NCBI GenBank assembly: GCA_944320485.1
Contig: CALUHQ010000026.1
Location: 1-64,000 of the forward strand
Length of the DNA stretch: 64,000 nucleotides
Source of the DNA: Candidatus Methanomethylophilaceae archaeon
GTDB taxonomy: Archaea; Thermoplasmatota; Thermoplasmata; Methanomassiliicoccales; Methanomethylophilaceae
Direction of reading: 5' to 3'
A program made the translations under genes and the position numbers. Of this stretch, positions 43,801 to 52,662 are shown in pieces (positions within the stretch are counted from its first letter, which is position 1; every line of letters begins with the position of its first letter). The notes below the pieces were generated by a model. That model made no database searches. It saw only the letters and a list, made by a program, of their open reading frames with translations, and was not told the DNA's origin.

Positions 43801-44321
43801 GGTCCACCCGTCCCGGACGGCGACGAAACCTCCGTCACGACCCTGTCCAATCCCGCCTCCACCTGGTCGAGGGCCGCAGAGGTCCGCGCCATACACTCCG
43901 GGCATCCGCTGCGGTCGGGTCCGCCCTCCGACAGCAGTCCCCTGCCCGCGGCGACGGGGTCCAGAGGGAACGCTTCCCAGACAGCGTCCATGACGGCGCG
44001 TCTGGACACGGCACACCTCCCGCATGCCCGTCTCGTCCTTTCCTGAGGGTAGCTCCATCTCCTGACGGATGCCAGGTCCCTCAGGGCCCTGGCCGCCAAC
44101 CCGGACACCTCGGTGTCCCTGCCGGTGCGGAGGATAACCCTCTCCGTTCCCCCGAGCTCGCACAGCGCGAAGACCATGCACCGGATGCATTCGGGTGAGT
44201 GGACGACGGGTACCAGCCTGCACGACCTGCAGTCGAGGACCACGGACTCCCCGTCCCTGGTCCACCTGGTTTTCTCGTCACCGCCGCGCGATGCGCCCAT
44301 CTTCTCCAGGATGTTATTCAT
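43797..44321 (-). CDS. Cys-rich protein, first gene of the tad operon
   Basis: A 174-residue soluble protein with CRSC, CIRCMVFALC, CGRC and CPEC pairs, suggesting zinc or Fe-S ligation. I recognise no family. Start at the ATG at 44321 (MNNILEKMGASRGG); an earlier ATG 18 codons upstream is possible. Operon order is this gene, tadA, tadC. Its role may be regulatory or a cytoplasmic partner of the ATPase (inference). Confidence 0.72.
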   Translation of the reverse strand: MNNILEKMGASRGGDEKTRWTRDGESVVLDCRSCRLVPVVHSPECIRCMVFALCELGGTERVILRTGRDTEVSGLAARALRDLASVRRWSYPQERTRRACGRCAVSRRAVMDAVWEAFPLDPVAAGRGLLSEGGPDRSGCPECMARTSAALDQVEAGLDRVVTEVSSPSGTGGP

Positions 44322-44398
44322 GACCGGGCCTCCCCCTGCGGGCTTATCAACGGTCGGTGTGCATCCACGCTGCACCGGGGCACCGCCCCTTCAGAAGA

Positions 44399-44408
44399 AC
44401 CTTTAATA
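44399..44408 (+). promoter_or_regulatory. TATA-like box of the U32 gene
   Basis: CCTTTAATAC lies about 25 bases before the GTG at 44428, supporting that start and a leaderless mRNA. Confidence 0.4.
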
Positions 44409-44427
44409 CCCCCACCCATGGGGTCTC

Positions 44428-46329
44428 GTGGAGATACTATCGCCTGCAGGGAACCCGGACGGTCTCGCGGCCGCCGTCAAGGGAGGATGTGACGCAGTCT
44501 ATCTGGCCGGTAAGGATTTCGGGGCCCGTGCGTTCGCCGGGAACTTCACGGACCGTCAGCTGGAGGGTGCCGTGGGATACGCCCATGACCACGGGGTCAG
44601 GGTCCATGTGACGGTCAACACGTCGCTCAGGAACCAGGAGATGTCCGAGGCGGTGTCGTTCGTCAGGTTCCTCAGGGACATCGATGCGGACGCCGTGCTG
44701 ATACAGGACCTGGGCCTCCTGAGGGCCGTGCAGGGCATAGACATCCCCAAGCACGCGTCCACGCAGATGCAGATACACTCCGCAGAGGGTCTGCGCTGGT
44801 GCGCGGAGAACGGCCTGGACCGTGCGGTCCTCGCCCGCGAGCTCACGATGGAGGAGCTGGAATCGATCGTCCCGGACTCCCCGGTGGAGACGGAGGTGTT
44901 CGTCCAGGGGGCGCTGTGCTACTGCATGTCCGGCGGATGCCTGATGTCGAGCTTCATGGGCGGCCGCAGCGGGAACCGCGGGTCCTGCGCGCAGCCCTGC
45001 AGGAAGAGGTACGCCTCCGAGGAAAGCTCGGGATACCTCCTGAGCTGCGCCGACCTCTTCGGCGTCGGCCACATCGAGGACCTCCGCAGGATAGGCGTGG
45101 ATTCCCTGAAGATCGAGGGGCGCATGAGGTCGCCGGCTTACGCCTACCTGTCCGCCAAGGTCTACTCCATGGCCGAGGACGGTGACTTCTCCGATGAGTA
45201 CGAGGATGCGCTGAAGCTCCTGAGGACCGTGTTCAACAGGGGCACATGCGACGGTTACCTGGGCGGCGTCGTCTCGCCGGTGCAGTCGCTGTACCCGGAC
45301 AACAGGGGCTTCCTGCTGGGTGAGGTGAGCGTTAGGGACCGCTGCTTCAGATGGGACGGGGACGAGCCCATCGGTGTGAAGGACGGCCTGTCGCTGTTCC
45401 AGGGGGACGAGAAGGTCGGCGGCTTCAAGGTCGTCGAGACGGACCCCTTCAGGATACCGTTCAAGATCGCGGACGGCAAGTATCAGCTGTACCGCACGTA
45501 CGACCCGCGCATCGACGTGGTGAAGAACCTGATCGGACAGACGCCGAAGCTGGACGGGAAGACTGTCAGGCAGCCGGAGGACGCCCGTCTCCCCAAGCTG
45601 CCCCACAGGAAGGTCAGGCCGGACATCTCCGCCTACGTGAGCACCCTGAAGACCCTGGACGCCGTCCTGCCTTACGCCGACCGCGTGTACTTCGAGCGCG
45701 GGGACAGGAGCGACGAGGCCAGGGAGATGTGCTCCCAGAAGGGCGTCGAGTTCGTGGACCTGCTGCCGAGGTTCGATTCCGGGGACGAGTTCGTGTCCGA
45801 CGGCCCCGTGATGGTCAACGGACCGGGGCAGCTGAGGGCGTGCAGGGATTCCCCCAGGATATACGCCAGCAGCGTGTTCAACTGCTACAACTCATGGTTC
45901 CCTTCGGAGATCTACCAGGCCACCCTCTCCGTCGAGCTCTCCAGGAACGACGTCTCCGACCTGATCGCCCACCGTCCCGGCAGGGCGGAGGTCATGGCGT
46001 TCGGGAGGACGGAGCTGATGTACACCCGCGACCCGGCAATGGAGTCGTGCTCGCTGACCGATGAGACCGGGGCGTCATTCCCCGTGTACAAGGACAAGCG
46101 CGGATTCTCCCACATCCTGAACTCGGTGGACCTGTTCCTCCTGGACAGCATGGACGAGCTGGCCGGTTCGGGGGTGAGCTCCGTCGGGATCGACCTGAGG
46201 AAGCGCCCACCCGCGCTCGCGAAGGCGGTCGGGGAGTACTGCAGACGTCCCGACCAGAAGCTGAAGGCCAAGATCGAGCAGATGTGCGGCGGATTCACCA
46301 CCGGGCTGTACCGCAAGGGCGTGCAGTGA
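44428..46329 (+). CDS. U32 family protein (RlhA/YhbU-like) with DUF3656-like region
   Basis: A 633-residue member of peptidase family U32, starting MEILSPAGNPDGLAAAV. The family signature is EVFVQGALCYCMSGGCLMSS. The Cys set (CYC, GSCAQPCRKRY) can hold an Fe-S cluster. Long U32 proteins with a C-terminal DUF3656 region include RlhA, which hydroxylates a 23S rRNA cytidine; shorter ones hydroxylate tRNA uridines. An RNA-hydroxylation role is therefore more likely than proteolysis. The GTG start is supported by the TATA-like box upstream. Confidence 0.88.
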   Translation: MEILSPAGNPDGLAAAVKGGCDAVYLAGKDFGARAFAGNFTDRQLEGAVGYAHDHGVRVHVTVNTSLRNQEMSEAVSFVRFLRDIDADAVLIQDLGLLRAVQGIDIPKHASTQMQIHSAEGLRWCAENGLDRAVLARELTMEELESIVPDSPVETEVFVQGALCYCMSGGCLMSSFMGGRSGNRGSCAQPCRKRYASEESSGYLLSCADLFGVGHIEDLRRIGVDSLKIEGRMRSPAYAYLSAKVYSMAEDGDFSDEYEDALKLLRTVFNRGTCDGYLGGVVSPVQSLYPDNRGFLLGEVSVRDRCFRWDGDEPIGVKDGLSLFQGDEKVGGFKVVETDPFRIPFKIADGKYQLYRTYDPRIDVVKNLIGQTPKLDGKTVRQPEDARLPKLPHRKVRPDISAYVSTLKTLDAVLPYADRVYFERGDRSDEAREMCSQKGVEFVDLLPRFDSGDEFVSDGPVMVNGPGQLRACRDSPRIYASSVFNCYNSWFPSEIYQATLSVELSRNDVSDLIAHRPGRAEVMAFGRTELMYTRDPAMESCSLTDETGASFPVYKDKRGFSHILNSVDLFLLDSMDELAGSGVSSVGIDLRKRPPALAKAVGEYCRRPDQKLKAKIEQMCGGFTTGLYRKGVQ

Positions 46330-46344
46330 GGTTGCACGCCCATC

Positions 46345-46354
46345 GCTTTTAAAC
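46345..46354 (+). promoter_or_regulatory. TATA-like box of the pilin-like gene pair
   Basis: GCTTTTAAAC lies about 25 bases before the ATG at 46376. Confidence 0.4.
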
Positions 46355-46375
46355 TGACGAGCCGACACCCCCTCC

Positions 46376-46777
46376 ATGCGGTCCGACCGTAGGGGTGAGA
46401 TGGGCTTCATGGAGGCCATGGTCGCGTTCATGGCCGTCACAGTGGTCCTCACAGGGTACCTTGGGGCGATGGCGGGCATGGCCGCCGTCCCCATGGACCC
46501 GACGGATTCCATCGACCCTGACGAGTTCACGGGATCGATAGCCGGCGGTGTGTTCGAGTCGTCCTACCTGGACTACATGGGCACGTTCCTGGACGCGACC
46601 GGCTGCAGCGGGATGGCCGTGGAGGTCAGGATCCCGGGAGGGTTCTGCGAGGAGCAGGGGCCGACGGTCATCGGCGACATGGACGGCCACCGGTTCTCCA
46701 GGGTCTTCGTTTCCACGGTGTCCGACGACCAGGGGAGGACCGTGCCCGCCGTGTTCGAGGTGACCGTATGCGCATGA
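46376..46777 (+). CDS. Pilin-like small secreted protein
   Basis: A 133-residue protein with a short basic start (MRSDRRGEMGFMEAM), one hydrophobic segment (VAFMAVTVVLTGYLGAMAGM) and a polar remainder with two Cys in the central part. The basic stretch, Gly and acidic residue before the helix resemble class III signal peptides of pilins or Tad pseudopilins. With the second similar gene overlapping it and tadA/tadC only 2-3 kb away, it is probably a subunit or minor pilin of that system (inference). Confidence 0.65.
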   Translation: MRSDRRGEMGFMEAMVAFMAVTVVLTGYLGAMAGMAAVPMDPTDSIDPDEFTGSIAGGVFESSYLDYMGTFLDATGCSGMAVEVRIPGGFCEEQGPTVIGDMDGHRFSRVFVSTVSDDQGRTVPAVFEVTVCA

Positions 46778-47610
46778 GCCGTGACGGGATGCTGGCCATG
46801 ATGGACGCCGCGATATTCATGATGGTCCTGATGGCGGCCATCGCCGTGACGCTGCAGGCATCCGTTCCCGATGGGACGCACGATGGGGATGCAGGCGACC
46901 TCCTGGACGGCCTCCTGTCGTCCAAGGTCAGGATGTCCGACCTCTCGGAGGAGGGGGACGGCTCCCTGGTCAGGATGTCCGACATGATCGCGCTCTACCT
47001 GGTCACCGGCGATGATGGCGTCGGGGACTACCTGTCCGACCTCCTGGATTCGATGTCCAGGGGGAGAGGGTACTTTCTGGAGATGAGCTTCGGGGAGCAC
47101 GGGAAGACCATGGGATCACCTGACGGGACGATGTCGGCAAGTGCCGAGAGGACGGTGCCGGTGACCACCGGCGGGGAGCTCGTCGCGGTCCTGACGCTCT
47201 ACCGATCACGATCCGAACTTCTCGGTGCGGTTCGCCAGGTCCATGGCTATCGGGACGATGTCGTTTCCGCGTATCCTGCCGACCATGCCCCTGCTGCATC
47301 CTATCTCGCTGAACTCGCAGGCGTCGTCGCGGATGATCCCATCGGTGTAGAAGGCGATCGGGACAGGGTCCGCGCTGTGGTCCATCAGCGAGCAGGGCGT
47401 GCAGTGGTCCGATGTCAGCACGACCACGATGTCCTTGGGCAGCTCCTGCCTCATGTAGCCTGCCATGTCGTCCAGCTTCCTGACGGTCTCGCACTTCAGC
47501 TTCGCATCCCCGTCGTGCCCTGCGATGTCGGGGGCCTTGCAGTTCATCAGGACGAAGTCGTACTCCTTGAGGGCCTCGATGGCGCACTGGGCCTTGATGA
47601 TGTAGTCTGA
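46774..47610 (+). CDS. Second pilin-like protein, runs antisense into apgM
   Basis: The N-terminus (MSRDGMLAMMDAAIFMMVLM) again has a basic/Gly start and one hydrophobic segment, followed by about 110 acidic, polar residues ending in a beta-like [11 protein letters not shown] use the ATG overlapping the previous stop (ATGA); an ATG two codons earlier is in frame. The first 145 or so residues look genuine. From about 47206 the frame continues 405 bases antisense to apgM with a shadow-like composition, because no stop occurs where one is expected. The native stop may have been lost; the true C-terminus is uncertain. Confidence 0.55.
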   Translation: MSRDGMLAMMDAAIFMMVLMAAIAVTLQASVPDGTHDGDAGDLLDGLLSSKVRMSDLSEEGDGSLVRMSDMIALYLVTGDDGVGDYLSDLLDSMSRGRGYFLEMSFGEHGKTMGSPDGTMSASAERTVPVTTGGELVAVLTLYRSRSELLGAVRQVHGYRDDVVSAYPADHAPAASYLAELAGVVADDPIGVEGDRDRVRAVVHQRAGRAVVRCQHDHDVLGQLLPHVACHVVQLPDGLALQLRIPVVPCDVGGLAVHQDEVVLLEGLDGALGLDDVV

Positions 47611-48444
47611 TTCCAGGGAGCCGTCGCAGTCGTCCGGCAGAGGGTAGACGTCGAGGCCGCAGGCCTTGCAGATCCCCTTGATCATGCCGACGCCTGCAAC
47701 GCAGGTGGCGGATATCCCATGAACCTCCGGGAACGGGTCGATGTGCGGGAAGCTCCCGGCGCCCCTAGGCACCAGGATGTTGGCGGGCGGCAGTCCCGCG
47801 GCGACGCGCTTCCTGTTGGTAGGATGGTTCCTCAGACGCTGATGGCACTCCTCCATGAACAGGTTCACGACGTCCGCGGTGAGCTGGGCCTCCTCGACGA
47901 GCGGTTCCGCCATGCGGAGATGGGTGTCGCCTCCGGGATCGGGGTCCGTGATGCGGGGGTCCAGGTCATCCCCCCTCAGGAGGAGCACGGCGCGGTGCTC
48001 GGTGCTCTCCTTGACATAGCATTCGATCCCTTCGAACTCGATCCCGTCCAGTGCCTCCACGAGCTCGGTCGTCTCAGGCTCCCTGATCCTGCCCGCCCTG
48101 CGGTCGACGATCTCCAGCGAGTCGTCCACCGTGGCGAAGTTGCATCTGAGGGCGACGTCGCCGGGCTGTATGTCCATGCCGACGCCCAGCGCCTCGAAGG
48201 GCCCCCTCCCGGTGTAGACCTCGTTCACGTCGTATCCGAGTATGGACAGATGGGCGGTGTCGCTGCCGGGGCGGATCCCGGGGGATATGGGGTCGCAGAG
48301 GCCTCCCTGACCATGTGCGACGAACCAGTCCAGGTTGGGCGTGCGCATGAACTGGAGGGGTGTCATGCCCCTCAGCCCGGGGCAGACGCGGTCCCCCAGG
48401 CCGTCCATGACTATGATCAGGATCTTCTTCTGTGGGGCTGACAT
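47206..48444 (-). CDS. apgM: 2,3-bisphosphoglycerate-independent phosphoglycerate mutase, archaeal type
   Basis: A 412-residue ApgM of the alkaline-phosphatase superfamily, interconverting 3- and 2-phosphoglycerate. Metal ligands appear in [40 protein letters not shown] and [21 protein letters not shown]. The ATG at 48444 ([10 protein letters not shown]) is preferred over 48468 because a TATA-like CTTAAAGG lies 30-37 bases upstream. Convergent with the pilin-like gene, which overlaps its 3' third. Confidence 0.95.
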   Translation of the reverse strand: MSAPQKKILIIVMDGLGDRVCPGLRGMTPLQFMRTPNLDWFVAHGQGGLCDPISPGIRPGSDTAHLSILGYDVNEVYTGRGPFEALGVGMDIQPGDVALRCNFATVDDSLEIVDRRAGRIREPETTELVEALDGIEFEGIECYVKESTEHRAVLLLRGDDLDPRITDPDPGGDTHLRMAEPLVEEAQLTADVVNLFMEECHQRLRNHPTNRKRVAAGLPPANILVPRGAGSFPHIDPFPEVHGISATCVAGVGMIKGICKACGLDVYPLPDDCDGSLESDYIIKAQCAIEALKEYDFVLMNCKAPDIAGHDGDAKLKCETVRKLDDMAGYMRQELPKDIVVVLTSDHCTPCSLMDHSADPVPIAFYTDGIIRDDACEFSEIGCSRGMVGRIRGNDIVPIAMDLANRTEKFGS

Positions 48445-48472
48445 GTTATCCGTCCCCTGTATGGGCATGGAC

Positions 48473-48481
48473 CTTTAAGGG
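48473..48481 (-). promoter_or_regulatory. TATA-like box of apgM
   Basis: On the minus strand CCTTAAAGG precedes the ATG at 48444 by about 30 bases. Confidence 0.35.
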
Positions 48482-48534
48482 ATGTCGGGAGCCCGGGTCG
48501 CTGGGTTTAAGGACCGCACGGACCTTCGACAACC

Positions 48535-49371
48535 ATGTTCGCGGATCTGAACGGAGCAAGGCTGCACTACGAGGTATCGGGGACAGGCGAACCTATCATC
48601 CTCATAGGCGGGTTCGGGACCAACGCGGCCTTCTGGGAACATGCGAGGACCCTGCTCGACGGATACCGCGTGGTCACCTACGACAACCGCGGTGTCGGTC
48701 AGACATCATGCGCGGACGGTTACTCGGAGAGGGACATGGCCGAGGACGCCATCGCGCTGATGGACCATCTGGGGATGGAGAAGGCTCATGTTCTGGGATG
48801 GTCAATGGGTTCGCATCTCGGGCAGATCATCGGTGCCGAGCATCCGGACCGCGTGAGGTCGCTCACGCTAGTCTCGACCTATCTCAGGCTGCCGTCCAGG
48901 TCGTTGTACATCCTAGAGGGGCTGACGTCGATGGCGGTGCGCGAGGAGGCCCCCACGGGGTGCCTGGCGATGGCCGTTAACGCGTTCTGCTATCCAGAGT
49001 CACTGTTCCGCAGGTTCGCCGACGAGGGGAGGGACATACCTATCCCGGAGAAGCTGGAGGACCCCGGGGGTCTGATGGGCCAGCTTCGTGCGATGAGGGG
49101 TTCGGACACCACGGACGTGGCCACGATGGTGCGCGTGCCGACCCTGATAGTACACGGTTCCAAGGACATAATGGTGGAGCAGGAGGAGGGCAGTAGGGTG
49201 GCCGATGCGATCCCCGGATGCAGGTTCGTGCGCATCGAGGACGTCGGCCACGACATCCCGTTCGACTCCTATCTTGACGTTTTCAGGGGTTTCGTCGATT
49301 TGCACCGACGGCTCACATCGGGACGACGTCGGCGCGGGCGGCCTCTATCCTCTCGCGGATGTCCGCCTTGA
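48535..49371 (+). CDS. Alpha/beta hydrolase
   Basis: A 278-residue alpha/beta-hydrolase-fold protein. Oxyanion region LIGGFGTNAAFWEH, nucleophile elbow LGWSMGSHLG, Asp in IVHGSKDIMVEQ and His in EDVGHDIPF form a complete catalytic set. The fold continues to about FRGFVDLHRR; the last 15 residues are Arg/Gly-rich and lie antisense to the 3' end of the next gene (59-base convergent overlap). Substrate unknown: esterase, lactonase or C-C hydrolase are all possible. Confidence 0.88.
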   Translation: MFADLNGARLHYEVSGTGEPIILIGGFGTNAAFWEHARTLLDGYRVVTYDNRGVGQTSCADGYSERDMAEDAIALMDHLGMEKAHVLGWSMGSHLGQIIGAEHPDRVRSLTLVSTYLRLPSRSLYILEGLTSMAVREEAPTGCLAMAVNAFCYPESLFRRFADEGRDIPIPEKLEDPGGLMGQLRAMRGSDTTDVATMVRVPTLIVHGSKDIMVEQEEGSRVADAIPGCRFVRIEDVGHDIPFDSYLDVFRGFVDLHRRLTSGRRRRGRPLSSRGCPP

Positions 49372-49834
49372 TGACGCGGGTGCAGGGCCAGTCGTCGTCC
49401 ATGTACGAGATCAGGTCCATGATGTCCGCGTCCGGGTTGGTCAGGGCGAGGTAGACCCTCGACATGAACATGGACACGGCGTACGGGAAGTCGTCGCAGA
49501 TCTGGGGGCGGTTGCTCCATATCCTGCAGCGGTTGTCCGGGCCGAGGAACGCGCACGGGTTGGTCTTCTTGAACAGGAACCTGCCGTCCGACGTCTGCAC
49601 GAGGTAGTTCCTCATGAAGTCGTAGAGGGGGATGTCAGCCGCGGAGGAGATCCTGTCGATCTCTTCGGGCCTCACGACTATGTGTGGCTGGTGGCAGCAC
49701 CTCCCGCACATCTCGCAGGGGAAGCCGTCGCGGTAGGACATGCATATCCCGTACGCGATGTCCAGGTTGTGCTCCATCTCGGGGCTGATGGTGCCCAGCC
49801 CCTCCAGTATGTACTTCCCGCGGTATACTGCCAT
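49313..49834 (-). CDS. YkgJ-family cysteine-cluster protein
   Basis: A 173-residue protein with FPCEMCGRCCHQPH followed by CAFLGPDNRCRIWSNRPQICDDFP, the eight-Cys pattern of the YkgJ (CxxCxxxCC) family thought to bind an Fe-S or zinc cluster. Function not established; some relatives are oxidoreductase-associated or rRNA/tRNA modification partners. Starts at the ATG overlapping the stop of the upstream zinc-ribbon gene (TGATG). Confidence 0.88.
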   Translation of the reverse strand: MAVYRGKYILEGLGTISPEMEHNLDIAYGICMSYRDGFPCEMCGRCCHQPHIVVRPEEIDRISSAADIPLYDFMRNYLVQTSDGRFLFKKTNPCAFLGPDNRCRIWSNRPQICDDFPYAVSMFMSRVYLALTNPDADIMDLISYMDDDWPCTRVIKADIRERIEAARADVVPM

Positions 49835-50199
49835 CAGAACACTCCGGCGATGGCGGCGAACCCGAGGATGAACCCGAACACGCTCAGCACGACGCCCGCG
49901 GTGGCGAGGCCCATGCACACGCTCTTGTTGTCGGGGTTCAGGTACCTGGGGAGGTTGACCGAGTAGCTTCCCAGTATGAGTCCGACGGCTCCGACGCCTA
50001 TCGCGCCGTACTCGGCGCCGTCGACGAAGATCAGGATCGCCGACACCAGTCCGACGACCAGGGCCAACACGGCGAACGCCAGCGGGTTGCGCTTCTTGGT
50101 CTTCGGGGTGGCTCCGACGGGCAGGTCCAGCCTCCAGTCGCACTCCTCGCAGAAGAGCGCCTCCGGGGGATTGTCATGGCCGCATTTGGGGCATTGCAT
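49834..50199 (-). CDS. Zinc-ribbon membrane protein
   Basis: A 121-residue protein with an N-terminal zinc ribbon (CPKCGHDNPPEALFCEECDW) and three or four hydrophobic spans (AFAVLALVVGLVSAILIFV, GAIGVGAVGLILGSYSV and two near the C-terminus). This common archaeal architecture has no assigned function. Probably co-transcribed with the YkgJ gene. Confidence 0.8.
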   Translation of the reverse strand: MQCPKCGHDNPPEALFCEECDWRLDLPVGATPKTKKRNPLAFAVLALVVGLVSAILIFVDGAEYGAIGVGAVGLILGSYSVNLPRYLNPDNKSVCMGLATAGVVLSVFGFILGFAAIAGVF

Positions 50200-50245
50200 G
50201 TATGACGATAAGGGGGTCGGTAGTTAAGGGTTGGCATACCGGCAT

Positions 50246-50830
50246 TCACGGTCGCAGCGGCTTCCGCAGCAGGCATTCGGCCCTGGACCTCAGCGTCCCG
50301 AAGCGGGTCGGCTCGTCCACCCTCCTGGCGTACTCCATCTCCATGCCCTGGAAGTGCCTGAGGATGCCGTCGGGGTTGCGGTGCACGTACAGTATCCCCT
50401 CCCCCTGCCTCTTGCCGGACCTCATGTCCGAGGGGGTGAACGACCTGACGAAGAGCCAGGCCCCCGGACGCATGACCCTGAGGATCTCCGAGGCGGCGCG
50501 GGGCATGTCCGACTCCTCCACATGCTCCAGGACATGGACAGCGGTGACATAGTCGAAGGACGAGTCCTCGAAGGGCAGCTCCAGGATGTCGGCCACCTCG
50601 AAGCGCCCGGAGTCGAAACCGTCCCTGCACATCGACACGGCCTCCTCCGAGAAGTCGACCCCGGTCACGTCGTAGCCGAGGTCCAGGAGCGACGACACGG
50701 TCTTCCCGTTGCCGCATCCCAGGTCGAGAGCGCTCCCCCTGCCCCCCAGCGGGTCGGGTATCCTGGAGTTCCCCCTCCAAGCCACGCCGTTCACCCTGTA
50801 GAAGCCGTTCCAGAGGTCCACCTGTTCCAT
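50246..50830 (-). CDS. SAM-dependent methyltransferase, class I
   Basis: A 194-residue Rossmann-fold methyltransferase. SAM motif I is ALDLGCGNGKTVSSLL, the acidic residue of motif II is in VTGVDFSEEAV, and FDYVTAVHVLEHVEE is the post-II motif. The acceptor cannot be predicted. The minus-strand gene ends 46 bases before the zinc-ribbon gene starts and may share its transcript. Confidence 0.9.
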   Translation of the reverse strand: MEQVDLWNGFYRVNGVAWRGNSRIPDPLGGRGSALDLGCGNGKTVSSLLDLGYDVTGVDFSEEAVSMCRDGFDSGRFEVADILELPFEDSSFDYVTAVHVLEHVEESDMPRAASEILRVMRPGAWLFVRSFTPSDMRSGKRQGEGILYVHRNPDGILRHFQGMEMEYARRVDEPTRFGTLRSRAECLLRKPLRP

Positions 50831-50933
50831 GGGCTGTGGAAGGGCGTCCCATCTAATAACGGATGCGCGGACGCGCGCGTCCCCTTCATGTTATTATAGG
50901 GGGAGGGCCTAGGCCGTGGCATAAGCCAAGGGG

Positions 50934-52235
50934 ATGACCATGTACTGGAACCCGAAGATCGAATGCATGCCCAAGGAGGACCTCAAGGCCCTCCAGTACC
51001 GCGAGCTCAAGCAGCTCGTCAACAACCTCTACTCCTTCAACAAGTTCTACCACGACAGGATGGTCGAGCACAAGGTGCACCCGGACGACATCACCTGCCT
51101 GAAGGACATCGCCAAGCTGCCGTTCATGTACAAGCAGGACCTGAGGGACAACTACCCGACGAAGATGTTCACCGTCCCCAACAACGAGATCGTCAGGTAC
51201 CACGTGTCCTCCGGAACCACCGGCAAGCCCACGCTGGTCGGGTACACCCAGAACGACCTGGACTACTGGACCGAGGCCCTCGCCAGGTCCTTCACCTCCA
51301 TCGGGATCGGTCCCGACGACACCATGCAGGTGTCCTACGGGTACGGACTCTTCACCGGCGGACTCGGTGCCCACTACGGTGCCGAGAAGGTCGGCGCCAC
51401 CGTCCTGCCCGCCAGCACCGGGAACACAGAGAGGCAGGTGGAGCTCATCCAGGACCTGGGAGTCACAGCCATCGCCTGCACGCCCTCGTACATGATCCAC
51501 CTCCTGGACACCGCCAAGAAGATGGGCGTCGACATCCAGAGGGACACCAAGCTGAGAAAGGCGGTCCTCGGCGCCGAGCCCTGGTCCGAGAGCATGAGGG
51601 AGCACATCGAGAGCTACGGCGTCAGGGCCTACGACATCTACGGCACCTCCGAGCAGGCCGGGCCCATGTTCACCGAGTGCGAGGAGCGCAACGGCATCCA
51701 CATCTGCGGCGACATCATGTACGTCGAGATCATCGACCCCGAATCCGGCGAGCCCCTCGAGGAGGGCGAGAAGGGCGAGATGGTCGTCACCATGCTGAAG
51801 AAGGAGGCCATGCCCATGATCAGGTACAGGATCAAGGACATCACGATGCTGATGGAAGGGGAGTGCGCCTGCGGCAGGACCTCCCCCAGGATCGCCAGGA
51901 TCTCCGGAAGGACCGACGACATGCTCATCGTGCGCGGAATCAACGTGTTCCCCTCGCAGATCGAGTACACGCTGCTCCAGATCCCGGAGGTCGGGGACCA
52001 GTACATGATCTACGTCTCCAGGGAGGGTGCCCTGGACGAGATGACGATCCAGGTGGAGCTCAGGCCCGAGGCCTTCACCGACAAGCTGGAGGACATGCTG
52101 GCCCTCCGCGGACGCATCGAGGCCGCGCTTAAGAAATATCTCAACATCTATGTCAAGGTGGAACTCAAGGCGCCCGGAGAGCTCCCCAGGTTCACCGGAA
52201 AGGCCAAGAGGGTCGTCGACACGAGGGTGATCTGA
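50934..52235 (+). CDS. paaK: Phenylacetate-CoA ligase-like enzyme (first of two)
   Basis: A 433-residue PaaK-family acyl-adenylate/CoA ligase. AMP-binding VSSGTTGKPTLVGYT, YGYGLFTGGLGAHYGAEK, the YGTSEQAGPM motif, and the C-terminal hinge GRTDDMLIVRGINVFPSQIE are present. In methanogens such enzymes activate aryl acetates for reductive carboxylation to aromatic amino acids, but no iorAB genes are adjacent here. Overlaps the ACT gene by one base (TGATG). About half its residues match the second copy at 54655 in long runs. Confidence 0.9.
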   Translation: MTMYWNPKIECMPKEDLKALQYRELKQLVNNLYSFNKFYHDRMVEHKVHPDDITCLKDIAKLPFMYKQDLRDNYPTKMFTVPNNEIVRYHVSSGTTGKPTLVGYTQNDLDYWTEALARSFTSIGIGPDDTMQVSYGYGLFTGGLGAHYGAEKVGATVLPASTGNTERQVELIQDLGVTAIACTPSYMIHLLDTAKKMGVDIQRDTKLRKAVLGAEPWSESMREHIESYGVRAYDIYGTSEQAGPMFTECEERNGIHICGDIMYVEIIDPESGEPLEEGEKGEMVVTMLKKEAMPMIRYRIKDITMLMEGECACGRTSPRIARISGRTDDMLIVRGINVFPSQIEYTLLQIPEVGDQYMIYVSREGALDEMTIQVELRPEAFTDKLEDMLALRGRIEAALKKYLNIYVKVELKAPGELPRFTGKAKRVVDTRVI

Positions 52236-52660
52236 TGGATGACAACATTATCACACAGCTTTCGATTTTCGTCAACAACGAGCCCGGACGTCTGGCTCAC
52301 ATCGCATCCGTCCTCAAGGAGTGCGACATCAACATGAGGGCCTTCAACCTCGCCGAGTCCACGGAGTTCGGTATCCTGAGGGCCATCGTCGAGGACCCCG
52401 AGGCGGCCTTCGAGAAGCTCAAGTCGACCGGCATCATCGTGAAGAAGACGGATGTCATCGGTGTCGTCATCGAGGACACCCCCGGCTCCCTGTTCCAGGC
52501 CGCCGACATCATGGGCAAGGCCGGCATCAACATCGAGTACGGCTACGCATACACCGGCAGGAAGGCCGCCGCGTTCTTCATCAGGGTCGACGACCCCGAG
52601 AAGGCGGTGGAGGTCCTCAAGGGCGCCGGCATCAGGCTCATCCTCGATTCGGAGATCTGA
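52235..52660 (+). CDS. Tandem ACT-domain protein
   Basis: A 141-residue protein with two ACT domains: LSIFVNNEPGRLAHIASVLKE and VIGVVIEDTPGSLFQAADIM, each with the Gly-containing ligand loop. ACT pairs bind amino acids and regulate the enzymes next to them. This type is regularly encoded beside paaK in archaea, so it probably senses an amino acid (aromatic or branched) and modulates the ligase (inference). The EF-Tu-like gene starts 2 bases after its stop. Confidence 0.9.
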   Translation: MDDNIITQLSIFVNNEPGRLAHIASVLKECDINMRAFNLAESTEFGILRAIVEDPEAAFEKLKSTGIIVKKTDVIGVVIEDTPGSLFQAADIMGKAGINIEYGYAYTGRKAAAFFIRVDDPEKAVEVLKGAGIRLILDSEI

Positions 52661-52662
52661 AC

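Noticed and set aside
44428-46329. Assignment of the U32 protein as a secreted collagenase-type protease
   Set aside because: No signal peptide. The Cys motif and the DUF3656-like region point to the RNA-hydroxylation branch of U32.
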